60,114 nucleotides of DNA, from NCBI RefSeq assembly GCF_940807255.1, contig NZ_CALNWY010000027.1:1-60114 (forward strand), written 5' to 3'. This document shows positions 21,352-29,144 of this stretch, in pieces. The first letter of the stretch is position 1. The number at the start of each line of letters is the position of its first letter. Under the pieces are notes generated by a model, which did no database searches, was not told the DNA's origin, and was given only the letters and a program-made list of their open reading frames with translations. Origin of the DNA: Mixta sp. Marseille-Q2659. Its GTDB lineage: Bacteria > Pseudomonadota > Gammaproteobacteria > Enterobacterales > Enterobacteriaceae. The position numbers were made by a program, and so were the translations under genes.

Positions 21352-22301
21352 TGGCGCTAACGCTGGAAGATATCTCAGCCGCAACCTTAGCGGCGTCGCT
21401 GCTGATGTATCTGCTGCTGGACGGCACCGATCTGGGCGTAGGGATGCTGCTGTTTTTCTTTCGTGATGGGGATGCGCGGCGCAGGCTGACCATGACGATC
21501 CTGCCCATCTGGGATGCGAACGAAACCTGGCTGGTGCTGTTCGCCGGCGGTACGCTGGCCCTGTTTCCGGCGCTTTACAGCGCTTTATTCAGCGCAATCT
21601 ATCTGCCGCTGTTTATCATGCTGCTGGCGCTAATCGGACGCGCCGTGGCGCTGGAATATCGCAGCCATGTTAATCAATGCTGGCATCGCTATCTTGATGC
21701 GATACATATTGTCAGTTCGCTGATTGCCACCTTTTTACAGGGCGCGCTGGCTGGGCTGGTCATCAGCGGAAACGTGGATAGCGGGCCATTCGGTTGGCTC
21801 GCTCTTTATCCGGCGCTGTGCGGCTGTGGCCTGATTGCCGCCTGTCTGCTAAGCGGCTGCTGTTGGATTCAGTGGCGCGTTAAAGGCCCGGAAGTCGTGC
21901 TGGCACAATTACTGGCGTGGTTATTTTTAGTGCTTACTCTGGCATTAGTAACGGTAATCAATTTGCTGGACAGCGCCCCGCTGTTACAGGCCTGGCAACG
22001 GCTGCCAGGGAAAATTGTGCTGATGATTATGGCGCTGACGCTGGCAGCGCTGCTGCTGTCCATGTACAGGCAACGTCCCATTCTCTCGCTAATGCTGGTA
22101 TTGACCCTGTTTACCTTAAGCTGGGCATTGGTGCTGACTGGCCTTTATCCGTGGCTGTTGCCCGGCAAATTTACCATTCAGCAAGCGGCAGCGGCACCGG
22201 CGACGCAGTGGTTTCTGCTGGGCGGCTATGGCGTTATCCTGCCGATTACCCTCGCCTATAACAGTTGGGCATTCTGGGTATTTCGCGCCAGGGTCAGCTA
22301 G
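21348..22301 (+). CDS. Cytochrome bd-type quinol oxidase subunit II
   Basis: 317 residues, hydrophobic, CydB family: LLLDGTDLGVGMLLFF near 18-35, WDANETWLVLFAGGTLALFPALYSALFSAIYLPL, and GWLALYPALCGCGL. Four-base overlap with subunit I (a second ATG follows at 21351). Shorter than typical CydB (about 335-380). No DUF2474/CydX small subunit follows: the convergent lysR begins 13 bp later. Confidence 0.88.
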   Translation: MMALTLEDISAATLAASLLMYLLLDGTDLGVGMLLFFFRDGDARRRLTMTILPIWDANETWLVLFAGGTLALFPALYSALFSAIYLPLFIMLLALIGRAVALEYRSHVNQCWHRYLDAIHIVSSLIATFLQGALAGLVISGNVDSGPFGWLALYPALCGCGLIAACLLSGCCWIQWRVKGPEVVLAQLLAWLFLVLTLALVTVINLLDSAPLLQAWQRLPGKIVLMIMALTLAALLLSMYRQRPILSLMLVLTLFTLSWALVLTGLYPWLLPGKFTIQQAAAAPATQWFLLGGYGVILPITLAYNSWAFWVFRARVS

Positions 22302-22322
22302 CGCGGCAAAGCGGCTAGCTGA
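22294..22322. terminator. Symmetric inverted repeat at convergent gene ends
   Basis: TCAGCTAGC and GCTAGCTGA form a perfect 9-bp stem around 11 bases. Both flanking genes end inside it with the same codons (Val-Ser-TAG). No long T-run; a shared bidirectional terminator is likely but unproven. Confidence 0.45.
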
Positions 22323-23217
22323 CTTTCGCCTGCTTGCCGGGATAACCTTCCGCAATAATATCTAACAGCTCAGCGTCATAGGGCGTGGCGGGCGATTTCA
22401 CCAGCGCAGGATAAAAAACCTGCGGTGCCGGGAAAATATCCAGCACGCAGCAGTTACGCAGCCTGCCCGGATCGACTTCCGAAGCGGGCAGCAAGGTCGC
22501 CGCCTCCAGACCGTTTTCCAGCCAGTCGAGAATGATGCCCGGCTGCGTAATGCTCATAATGACATTCGGCGAAGCGCCGCTGCTGCGAAAATGGTCGAGC
22601 AGGCGCTCATAAATGCCGACATCGCGCGCACGATGCAACAATACCAGCGGAAAATCCGCCAGTTGCAGCCACGGAAAAGGCGTTTGAATCACGCCGGGGA
22701 GCAAATTACGGTTGACCACCGCCACCAGCTTTATCGGATCGAAAGAAATATATTCATAACCTTCGTTATTCGATGGCTTTTGAATTAGCGCAATATCAAT
22801 AATTCCGTCATTGAGTAATGATTCCAGACTGCTGGAATCAGTAACGGAAACACTTATTTTCACTTCAGGATTACGCTGATAAAACTCCAGCAGCAACGGC
22901 GTAAAGTAATTTTGATAAAGATGCGTCAGCCCGACACGTAATATTCTTCCTTCATGATTAGCGATAATACTGGTTTCACGGGCGGCAATTTCAACCTGGC
23001 GTAATATCTGGCAGGCTCGTCGGTAAAAAGATTCGCCCGCTTTCGTTAAGGTCATGCTGTTGCCGTCACGAATAAATAGTGGCACCTTCAGCTCTTCTTC
23101 CAGTTCGCGAATGCGCTTGCTCAGCGGCGGCTGCGCCATATTAAGCACCCGCGCGGCGCGGCTTACCGAGCCTTGCTCTACCACTTTGCAAAAGTATCTA
23201 AGCCGTTTCAAGTCCAT
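22315..23217 (-). CDS. LysR-type regulator of the UbiD-like decarboxylase module
   Basis: 300 residues. N-terminal winged helix MDLKRLRYFCKVVEQGSVSRAARVLNMAQPPLSKRIRELE, then a type 2 periplasmic-binding-like effector domain (about 90-295). Divergent from the ubiD-like gene across 353 bp, the usual arrangement for an activator of the divergent operon with an aromatic acid as inducer. Target and ligand are inferred from position only. Confidence 0.85.
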   Translation of the reverse strand: MDLKRLRYFCKVVEQGSVSRAARVLNMAQPPLSKRIRELEEELKVPLFIRDGNSMTLTKAGESFYRRACQILRQVEIAARETSIIANHEGRILRVGLTHLYQNYFTPLLLEFYQRNPEVKISVSVTDSSSLESLLNDGIIDIALIQKPSNNEGYEYISFDPIKLVAVVNRNLLPGVIQTPFPWLQLADFPLVLLHRARDVGIYERLLDHFRSSGASPNVIMSITQPGIILDWLENGLEAATLLPASEVDPGRLRNCCVLDIFPAPQVFYPALVKSPATPYDAELLDIIAEGYPGKQAKVS

Positions 23218-23570
23218 AATTGTTACCCGATCTGTCTGCGTATTACCGTAACCTGGCGCCCGTACTGTTTATCTGATGGCGAGATAAATTAATAATGAAA
23301 AAAATTTCTGATGAAGCTGGAAAGCACCAGACCTGTGAAATCATTGTTAATAAAAAGAGCATTGTCGCCCCTGTTAATTCAAATCCCAGCAACAATAATA
23401 AAACTTTAAATTAAATTTAAGCACCATTAATGGCAACGCGCCGGATTATTAATGATCTCATCAAACTTTTTCGATCTGCATTATATGCCCGAAATGGTAT
23501 TTGTCTGAAATAATAATTAAGGCATATATTTCCGTTAGTTTGATTAACAACATCAGGAAAGGAAATAACT
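23218..23570. promoter_or_regulatory. Divergent promoter region lysR/ubiD-like
   Basis: 353 bp, AT-rich. TATATGCC (23482-23489) and GGCATATA (23521-23528) form an 8-bp inverted repeat 31 bp apart just before the decarboxylase gene; a candidate LysR-type operator or promoter-proximal hairpin. AGGAAAGGAAATAACT precedes ATG 23571. Confidence 0.4.
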
Positions 23571-25070
23571 ATGCCTAAAAAAGAGCAGCAATCAGCCTGT
23601 CCACCGGTTACCGATCTTCGTTCCGCGCTGGCGCTATTAAAAACGTTGCCGGGTGAATATGTCGAAACCGATACTGAAGTCGATCCGCATGCCGAACTGT
23701 CCGGCGTTTACCGCTACGTTGGCGCTGGCGGCACCTGCCAACGTCCGACCCGTAAAAACGGTCCGGTCATGGTATTCAACCGCATCAAAGGCTTTGACGA
23801 TATTAGTGTGGCTATCGGGCTGAACGGTTCCCGTAAACGCGTTAGCCATTTCCTTAACTGCGAGCCTGAGAAACTGGGCCATCTGCTGAAAGATTCCGTC
23901 CAAAACCCGATCGCTCCGGTTGAAATTGAAGGCGCCTCCGCCGTTTGTCAGGAAGTGGTGCATCTGGCCAGCGATGCCGATTTCGATCTGCGCAAGCTGC
24001 TGCCCGCACCGACCAATACCGAAGAAGATGCCGGTCCTTATATTACGATGGGCCTCTGCTACGCCTCCGATCCTGAAACCGGCGAATCCGACATCACCAT
24101 TCACCGTCTGTGCGTTCAGAGCAGCGATGAACTCTCTATGTGGCTGACGCCGGGCCGTCATATTGATGCTTTCCGCATGAAAGCTGAAGCGGCCGGTAAG
24201 CCGCTGCCGATTTCCATCAGCATTGGCGTGGATCCGGCTATCGAGATTGCCGCCTGCTTTGAGCCGCCGACAACGCCGCTGGGCTTCGACGAGCTGAGCG
24301 TAGCTGGCGCACTGCGCGGACGCGCCGTTGAGATGGTGAAATGTAAAACCATTAATGAAAAAGCGATTGCCCATGCGGAAATCGTTATTGAAGGTGAACT
24401 GCTGCCAAACGTGCGCGTGCGTGAAGATCAGAACACCAATACCGGCAAAGCGATGCCGGAATTCCCGGGCTATACCGGCGAAGCCAAAGAAGCGATTCCG
24501 GTGATTAAGGTGAAAGCCGTTACCCATCGTCAGAAACCGATCTGGCGCACCACCGTCGGGCCGGGCGAAGAACATGTCAATATGGCCGGTATCCCGACCG
24601 AAGCCAGTATTCTCGATATGGTAGGCCGCGCAATGCCGGGCAAGCTGCTGAATGTTTTCGCCCACTCTGCAGGCGGCGGTAAATTGCTGGCCGTGATGCA
24701 GTTTAAAAAATCCGCGCCGGTTGATGAAGGTCGCCAGCGCCAGGCTGCCCTGCTCGCCTTCTCCGCCTTCCCGGAACTGAAGCATGTGATTCTGGTGGAT
24801 GAAGACGTTGATATTTTCGACAGCGACGATGTGATGTGGGCGATGCAAACCCGCTACCAGGGTGATGTGGATACCGTCTTTATTCCGGGCGTGCGCTGCC
24901 ATCCGCTCGATCCCAGCTAGGTGCCGGAATACAGCCCATCCATCCTTCAGCAGGGAATGTCCTGTAAAACCATTTTCGACTGCACAGTGCCTTTCCATCT
25001 GAAATCGAATTTTGAGCGTTCAAAATTCCGTGAAGTTGATGTGAAACGTTTCCTGCCCGACTTTGAGTGA
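23571..25070 (+). pseudogene. UbiD-family aromatic acid decarboxylase, in-frame TAG at 24918
   Basis: prFMN-dependent decarboxylase family (4-hydroxybenzoate, vanillate, gallate or protocatechuate type). Reads 449 residues to TAG 24918-24920, then continues in the same frame for 49 more codons (VPEYSPSILQQGMSCKTIFDCTVP) to a TGA at 25068-25070: total 499 residues, the normal UbiD length. The family has Gln at the stop position (HPLDPSQ), so a CAG-to-TAG change fits. Without the tail the enzyme lacks a conserved C-terminal helix. prFMN/metal motifs are present (ITIHRLCVQ, IEIAACFE, HAEIVIEGEL). Could be a true nonsense allele, an error, or read through by a suppressor. Followed directly by its ubiX-type partner. 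Confidence 0.8.
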
Positions 25071-25077
25071 GGCTGAT

Positions 25078-25659
25078 ATGTCGCGACAACGCATCATCCT
25101 GGGCATTAGCGGCGCCTCTGGCTTTCAGTACGGCGTCAAAGCGCTCCAGCTGCTGAAACAGCAGGATGTGGAGGTGCATTTGACGATTTCCAAAGGCGCG
25201 GTGAAAACCTGCGAACTGGAAACCGATTACCGTCTGGAAGAGATCAAGGCGCTCGCGGATGTGGTTTATCCCATCGATAACGTAGGCGCGGCGATAGCCA
25301 GCGGCTCCTTCAAAACCATGGGGATGCTGATCGCGCCCTGCTCAATGCGTACGTTGGCAGCGGTGGCCTGCGGCATCAGCGACAATCTGCTGACGCGCGC
25401 CGCCGATGTGATTCTGAAAGAGCGTCGCCGTCTGGTACTGTTAGCGCGTGAAACGCCGCTTAATGCGGCGCATATCCGCAATATGCAGGATGTCACTAAC
25501 ATGGGGGGGATTATTTTCCCCCCGGTTCCGGCGCTCTATCAGCGTCCGCAAACGGTGGATGAGATTATTACGCACAGCGTGGCGCGAGCGCTCGACCTGT
25601 TTGGCTTAGAAACCTCTATTCCCCGCTGGGGAGAAGGTGAAAACAAGCGGGTTCGCTAA
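25078..25659 (+). CDS. UbiX-type flavin prenyltransferase partner
   Basis: 193 residues, makes prenylated FMN for the neighbouring UbiD-type enzyme. [18 protein letters not shown] is the flavin-binding start; [35 protein letters not shown] and [13 protein letters not shown] with the catalytic Ser, Glu and prenyl-phosphate-binding residues are all present. Start at 25078, eight bases after the decarboxylase stop. Resembles the subunit B of non-oxidative hydroxyarylic acid decarboxylases (EcdB/KpdB/VdcB). The small subunit D of those systems is not present. Confidence 0.88.
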   Translation: MSRQRIILGISGASGFQYGVKALQLLKQQDVEVHLTISKGAVKTCELETDYRLEEIKALADVVYPIDNVGAAIASGSFKTMGMLIAPCSMRTLAAVACGISDNLLTRAADVILKERRRLVLLARETPLNAAHIRNMQDVTNMGGIIFPPVPALYQRPQTVDEIITHSVARALDLFGLETSIPRWGEGENKRVR

Positions 25660-25679
25660 TAAAAATTAAGGAAAAAGGT

Positions 25680-26396
25680 ATGTTAATTGGTCCATACGTT
25701 AATGGCGCGGCGGTGATCATTGGCGGCCTGCTGGGCGCAGTTGCCGGTCGCCATATCCCTGAACGCGTCAAGGCGGCGCTGCCGCTGACCTTTGGACTTT
25801 GCTCTATTGGTCTGGGAATTAACCTGGTCGTTAAAGTTAAATATATGCCGGCTGTGGTGATTGCGATGGTGATCGGCGCGGTGATTGGCGAACTGTTCTT
25901 TCTGGAGAAAGGTATCGGCAAAGCCGCTGGCTCTACGCGCGGTTTAATTAACCGCGTGCTGCCGCCGGTAAAAGGCTTAACGTCCGAAGAGTTCACCGAA
26001 AAATTCGTGGCGATTCTGGTGCTGTTTTGCGCCAGCGGAACTGGTATTTTCGGAGCGATGCACGAAGGGATGACCGGCGATCCGTCAATTCTCTATATCA
26101 AGACGGTGCTGGATCTCTTTACTGCCGCCATCTTCGCTACCATGCTGGGTTATGCGGTAGTAACCATTGCGATTCCGCAGGTGCTGATTCAGGTCGGTCT
26201 GGCGATGCTGGCGGTGGTGATTTTACCGATGATTACGCCGGATATGATGGGGGATTTCTCCTGTGCGGGCGGCCTGATTATGGTGGCTACCGGTTTACGC
26301 ATCTGTAATATCAAACTTTTCCCGGTAGCGAATATGCTGCCCGGACTGTTTCTGGTAATGCCCTTCTCTTATCTGTGGGCGATGCTGGTCAGTTAA
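25680..26396 (+). CDS. DUF554 (YqgA-type) membrane protein
   Basis: 238 residues, seven or so hydrophobic segments, starting MLIGPYVNGAAVIIGGLLGA; the segments ASGTGIFGAMHEGMTGDPSILYIKTVLD and SCAGGLIMVATGLRI are DUF554 hallmarks. Twenty bases after ubiX-like gene and before a terminator, so it is the third gene of the operon. A role in moving the aromatic substrate or product, or CO2/proton balance, is inference; the family has no settled function. Confidence 0.8.
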   Translation: MLIGPYVNGAAVIIGGLLGAVAGRHIPERVKAALPLTFGLCSIGLGINLVVKVKYMPAVVIAMVIGAVIGELFFLEKGIGKAAGSTRGLINRVLPPVKGLTSEEFTEKFVAILVLFCASGTGIFGAMHEGMTGDPSILYIKTVLDLFTAAIFATMLGYAVVTIAIPQVLIQVGLAMLAVVILPMITPDMMGDFSCAGGLIMVATGLRICNIKLFPVANMLPGLFLVMPFSYLWAMLVS

Positions 26397-26413
26397 CCGC
26401 AAGAAAATGACAA

Positions 26414-26440
26414 GGGCTGCCGATGGCAGCCCTTTTTTTT
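26414..26440 (+). terminator. Terminator of the decarboxylase operon
   Basis: GGGCTGC-CGAT-GGCAGCCC followed by eight T. The T-run reaches the 3' end of the convergent ydiY gene. Confidence 0.9.
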
Positions 26441-27200
26441 ACATGGCGTAGGACAGCAGAACCTGCGTTTTGGTATCGGTATGTTCCGGCGCAGATTCAG
26501 GTGGATTGTTATTCCAGGTGACGTTGTAGGTTACCTTCAGCGCGAAGTGCGCGTTAATCGCCACCTGAAGCCCGGTTTCCGAGTTCACGGTGGTGTTATC
26601 GTTAAAGCTGCTCAGCACCGAGGCGCCCTGAATAAATTTCGTGGTGTCGGTCATCTGCCACTGATAGCTCAGCGCGCCGTAACCCAGCCCCTGCGTTTCT
26701 GAGCCGCCGTCGTGGAAATCGTCATAGCGCACGCCCGGACCAAATTCTATACGCAGCGAATGCACCGAACCGTTCAGGATCTGGCGACCATAACCCATGG
26801 CCAGAATATCGCGCGAATCGTAACCGTTGAAACGATCGCTCAGCCAGCTCGCCTGACCAAACAGATAATCGTTATCAGTCATGTTGTAGCGGGTACGCGC
26901 GCCGACCTGATAGGTTTCTGAAGAACGCTCATCGTCAGAAGAGGTGTTCGCCGCGTTACCCCACAGGCTGTAGGCCGTGTTCGGCTGATACCAGGTCATA
27001 TTGGTTTGCGCGGTTAACGAAGAGCTTTTGGTGTTGCCGGTCTGGGCCAGATAGCCCGCCGCCGCGTTGCCTTCAAAAGGTTTCTTGGCGGTGGAAGGAT
27101 CGTCCATAACGGTAAAAACATTGTTATCAGCCATGGCCTGATGACAAAAAGCGCCCGCAGAAAGCAGCAGCGCAACAGAGAGCTTGTTAAGCGATTTCAT
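26439..27200 (-). CDS. ydiY: YdiY, DUF481 outer-membrane beta-barrel
   Basis: 253 residues; signal peptide MKSLNKLSVALLLSAGAFCHQAMA, then a DUF481 salt/acid-inducible barrel with alternating strands (AAAGYLAQTGNTKSSSLTAQTN, YQVGARTRYNMTDNDYLFGQASW, YGALSYQWQMTD). Ends LLSYAM rather than in Phe. In E. coli ydiY is acid-inducible and lies beside pfkB-ydiZ; here ydiZ is 1.6 kb away and pfkB is absent. Function beyond the barrel is unknown. Confidence 0.85.
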   Translation of the reverse strand: MKSLNKLSVALLLSAGAFCHQAMADNNVFTVMDDPSTAKKPFEGNAAAGYLAQTGNTKSSSLTAQTNMTWYQPNTAYSLWGNAANTSSDDERSSETYQVGARTRYNMTDNDYLFGQASWLSDRFNGYDSRDILAMGYGRQILNGSVHSLRIEFGPGVRYDDFHDGGSETQGLGYGALSYQWQMTDTTKFIQGASVLSSFNDNTTVNSETGLQVAINAHFALKVTYNVTWNNNPPESAPEHTDTKTQVLLSYAM

Positions 27201-27429
27201 TTATTGTGATCCGTACGACAGTTTAAAAAAGGGAGAGTCTGAAGGGTTTTCCACGTCAGGCAACGTCATTTAGCGTAAATTTTGTAAATAGACGTTAAAT
27301 AGCGCGAATGCCTAAGCATCTTGTCAAAAAAATGCTAAGACCGGGATTTTTCTTATTAACGGCGCGGATTATAAAGGGTATTCAGGCGAAACGCAGCACG
27401 GCGCAAAAAATATTTATTTATTATAAAAA

Positions 27430-27460
27430 TCAATAAATAAGCACGCCTGACGGCGTGCTG
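27430..27460 (-). terminator. Terminator of the iron-binding protein gene
   Basis: AGCACGCC-TGAC-GGCGTGCT stem (27440-27459) followed on the minus strand by TTATTTATTG, 10 bp past the stop codon. Confidence 0.75.
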
Positions 27461-27469
27461 TGAAGTGAC

Positions 27470-28600
27470 TCAGGCGCGCGGTGCCTGCGAACCCAAAACG
27501 CCTTTACCTTCTGGAATGGTGGTAAAACGCGTCACGATTTCATGCCAGCTTTCGGCGGGATCGAGTTGAGCAAACTGCTGCGGATAAATAAATTTCGCCA
27601 GGTATTCGATACCCACGATGTTCCACGGATGGTTGTAGAAATTGTGGTAAACACCGTAAAAGCGCCCTGCTTTTACCGGCTGAAGCTCGGCGAAGCCCGG
27701 ACGCTGCTTCATATTATTAAACGCAACGTTAACCTGCTGCGGCGTGACACCGTAACCGAAAGGAACGGCGGCATTATTTTTACTCGCCCACTGCGAGCCG
27801 GAAACAATATAAGCGTCCGGCTTCATGGCGATCACCTTCTCCAGCGAGACATCGCCGGTTGCGCCCGGCAGCAGCCCGGAGCCGATATTCGTCGCCCCCA
27901 CCGCTTCTACCATCGCCCCCCAGCCCACATGGCCATGAGTAAAGCAACAGGACTCCAGTCCGGCGAGGCCGGCTTTCGCCTCAATAAAGACGCGCGGCTT
28001 TGGTGAAACGCTGCGCACCTTATCCTGAATCGCCTGGTAATGTTGCTGATAGAACGCAGTATACTGCTGCGCTTCCTGCTCACGGTTAAGCGCCGTTCCG
28101 AGCAAGGTTACACTGGCTGGCGCATCCTTTACCGGATCTTTAAAGGTATCGATAAACATGACCGGAATGTTGAGCTGAGCCAGCTTTGCCAGCACGCCGG
28201 TTTGCGTTAAGGAGGGCTTTGAGCGGAGCTGGGCAATCATTAAATCAGGTTGCTGCGCAATCACGCTCTCCAGATTCACTTCGCCTTTATCGCTGAAGCC
28301 CATATCGATAATGCGTGCGGCTTGCGGCCATTTGCTCGTCATCAGCTTCCAGGTTTCGCCATCGCTTTTCTTCAACAAATTGTTCCAGGCGACCACACGC
28401 TGAAAAGGATTCGCCCGATCGAGCAGCGCCAGCGCCAGAATATCGCGTCCGTCCTGCACCACGATGCGCGTCGGCTCTTTCCTGAGCGTAATTTTCTGCC
28501 CGTCAAAATCGGTTAGCGTCACCGGATATGTGGTCGCGGCGGCGGTGGCAGAGATCGCCAACATCACCATCGAAGCAGAAAATTTAATCGCGCAGTACAC
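27470..28600 (-). CDS. Fur-regulated ABC transporter substrate-binding protein (iron/siderophore type)
   Basis: 376 residues; Sec signal MYCAIKFSASMVMLAISATAAA, then a class III periplasmic-binding fold with LRKEPTRIVVQDGRDILALALL, the N-lobe GEVNLESVIAQQPDLMIAQL, helical linker, and C-lobe VSLEKVIAMKPDAYIVSGSQW. The GTG start at 28600 has AAGGAG at good spacing. A Fur box lies 62 bp upstream, so it is likely iron-repressed. No permease or ATPase gene is adjacent, so it must work with a transporter encoded elsewhere. It occupies the slot of pfkB in E. coli. Substrate (ferric ion, haem or siderophore) cannot be told from sequence. Confidence 0.8.
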   Translation of the reverse strand: MYCAIKFSASMVMLAISATAAATTYPVTLTDFDGQKITLRKEPTRIVVQDGRDILALALLDRANPFQRVVAWNNLLKKSDGETWKLMTSKWPQAARIIDMGFSDKGEVNLESVIAQQPDLMIAQLRSKPSLTQTGVLAKLAQLNIPVMFIDTFKDPVKDAPASVTLLGTALNREQEAQQYTAFYQQHYQAIQDKVRSVSPKPRVFIEAKAGLAGLESCCFTHGHVGWGAMVEAVGATNIGSGLLPGATGDVSLEKVIAMKPDAYIVSGSQWASKNNAAVPFGYGVTPQQVNVAFNNMKQRPGFAELQPVKAGRFYGVYHNFYNHPWNIVGIEYLAKFIYPQQFAQLDPAESWHEIVTRFTTIPEGKGVLGSQAPRA

Positions 28601-28661
28601 ATCCGTCTCCTTGTCTCAGGCCAGGCCTGTTCAGTTATTAATCAAAACGTTAGCGCATAAT

Positions 28662-28680
28662 AGTAATGATAATTAATTGC
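28662..28680 (-). promoter_or_regulatory. Fur box
   Basis: AGTAATGATAATTAATTGC matches the 19-bp consensus GATAATGATAATCATTATC at 13 positions, including the central TAATGATAAT. Located upstream of the iron-binding protein gene. Confidence 0.65.
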
Positions 28681-28765
28681 ATTGGCAAACCCGTTTTGTT
28701 AACGGCTCGCCCCCTGCCCGACAATGGTCTAAGCTGAAAATTCTTTCGGGAACAATGAGGTGAAT

Positions 28766-29059
28766 ATGAGTCCATCAGCTTTGACCCGTTATGTTGTTAC
28801 CTTTCGTTACGCCGACAAAGGGCTGGCTGCCGGTCTGGAGCTGAACAGCGTCATGACCAACAGCGGTTTCACCACCACGCTGCATGATGATCAAGGCCAT
28901 ACGCACGAACTGGGCACTAACAGTTTCGGCATTATCAGTGGGAAGAGCGCTGAGGAGATCCGCGATCAGGCCGCTGGCATTGGCGAAACCGCGCTGGAAG
29001 GCAGGCCGGAGGTAGATGTACAAACGCTGGCAGATTTTATTCAGCAAAATCATGCCTGA
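28766..29059 (+). CDS. ydiZ: YdiZ, GhoS-like protein
   Basis: 97 residues. RYVVTFRYADKGLAAGLELNSVMTNSGFTTTLHDDQGHTHELGTNSFGIISGKSAEEI aligns along its length with the type V antitoxin endoribonuclease GhoS (family formerly DUF2622), which is a Cas2-like ferredoxin-fold RNase. YdiZ is the paralogue found before yniA in E. coli. No GhoT-like small hydrophobic toxin is encoded next to it. ATG 28766 is preceded by GAGGTG. RNase activity is not established for YdiZ. Confidence 0.8.
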   Translation: MSPSALTRYVVTFRYADKGLAAGLELNSVMTNSGFTTTLHDDQGHTHELGTNSFGIISGKSAEEIRDQAAGIGETALEGRPEVDVQTLADFIQQNHA

Positions 29060-29144
29060 GTCATACTATCCAGCCGTGCTATCGCGCTAATATTGCCTAA
29101 ACTTTGCGCAACGATCATTACACAGCGAAAATGAGGATAGCCCC

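Noticed and set aside
24918-24920. Pyrrolysine or stop-codon reassignment in the UbiD-like gene
   Set aside because: Other genes in the window (the oxidase subunit and lysR at 22.3 kb) end normally with TAG, and enterobacteria lack pyl genes as far as known.
23637-24998. 453-codon open frame opposite the UbiD-like gene
   Set aside because: Antisense shadow of a conserved enzyme in GC-rich DNA; no homology and no start signal.
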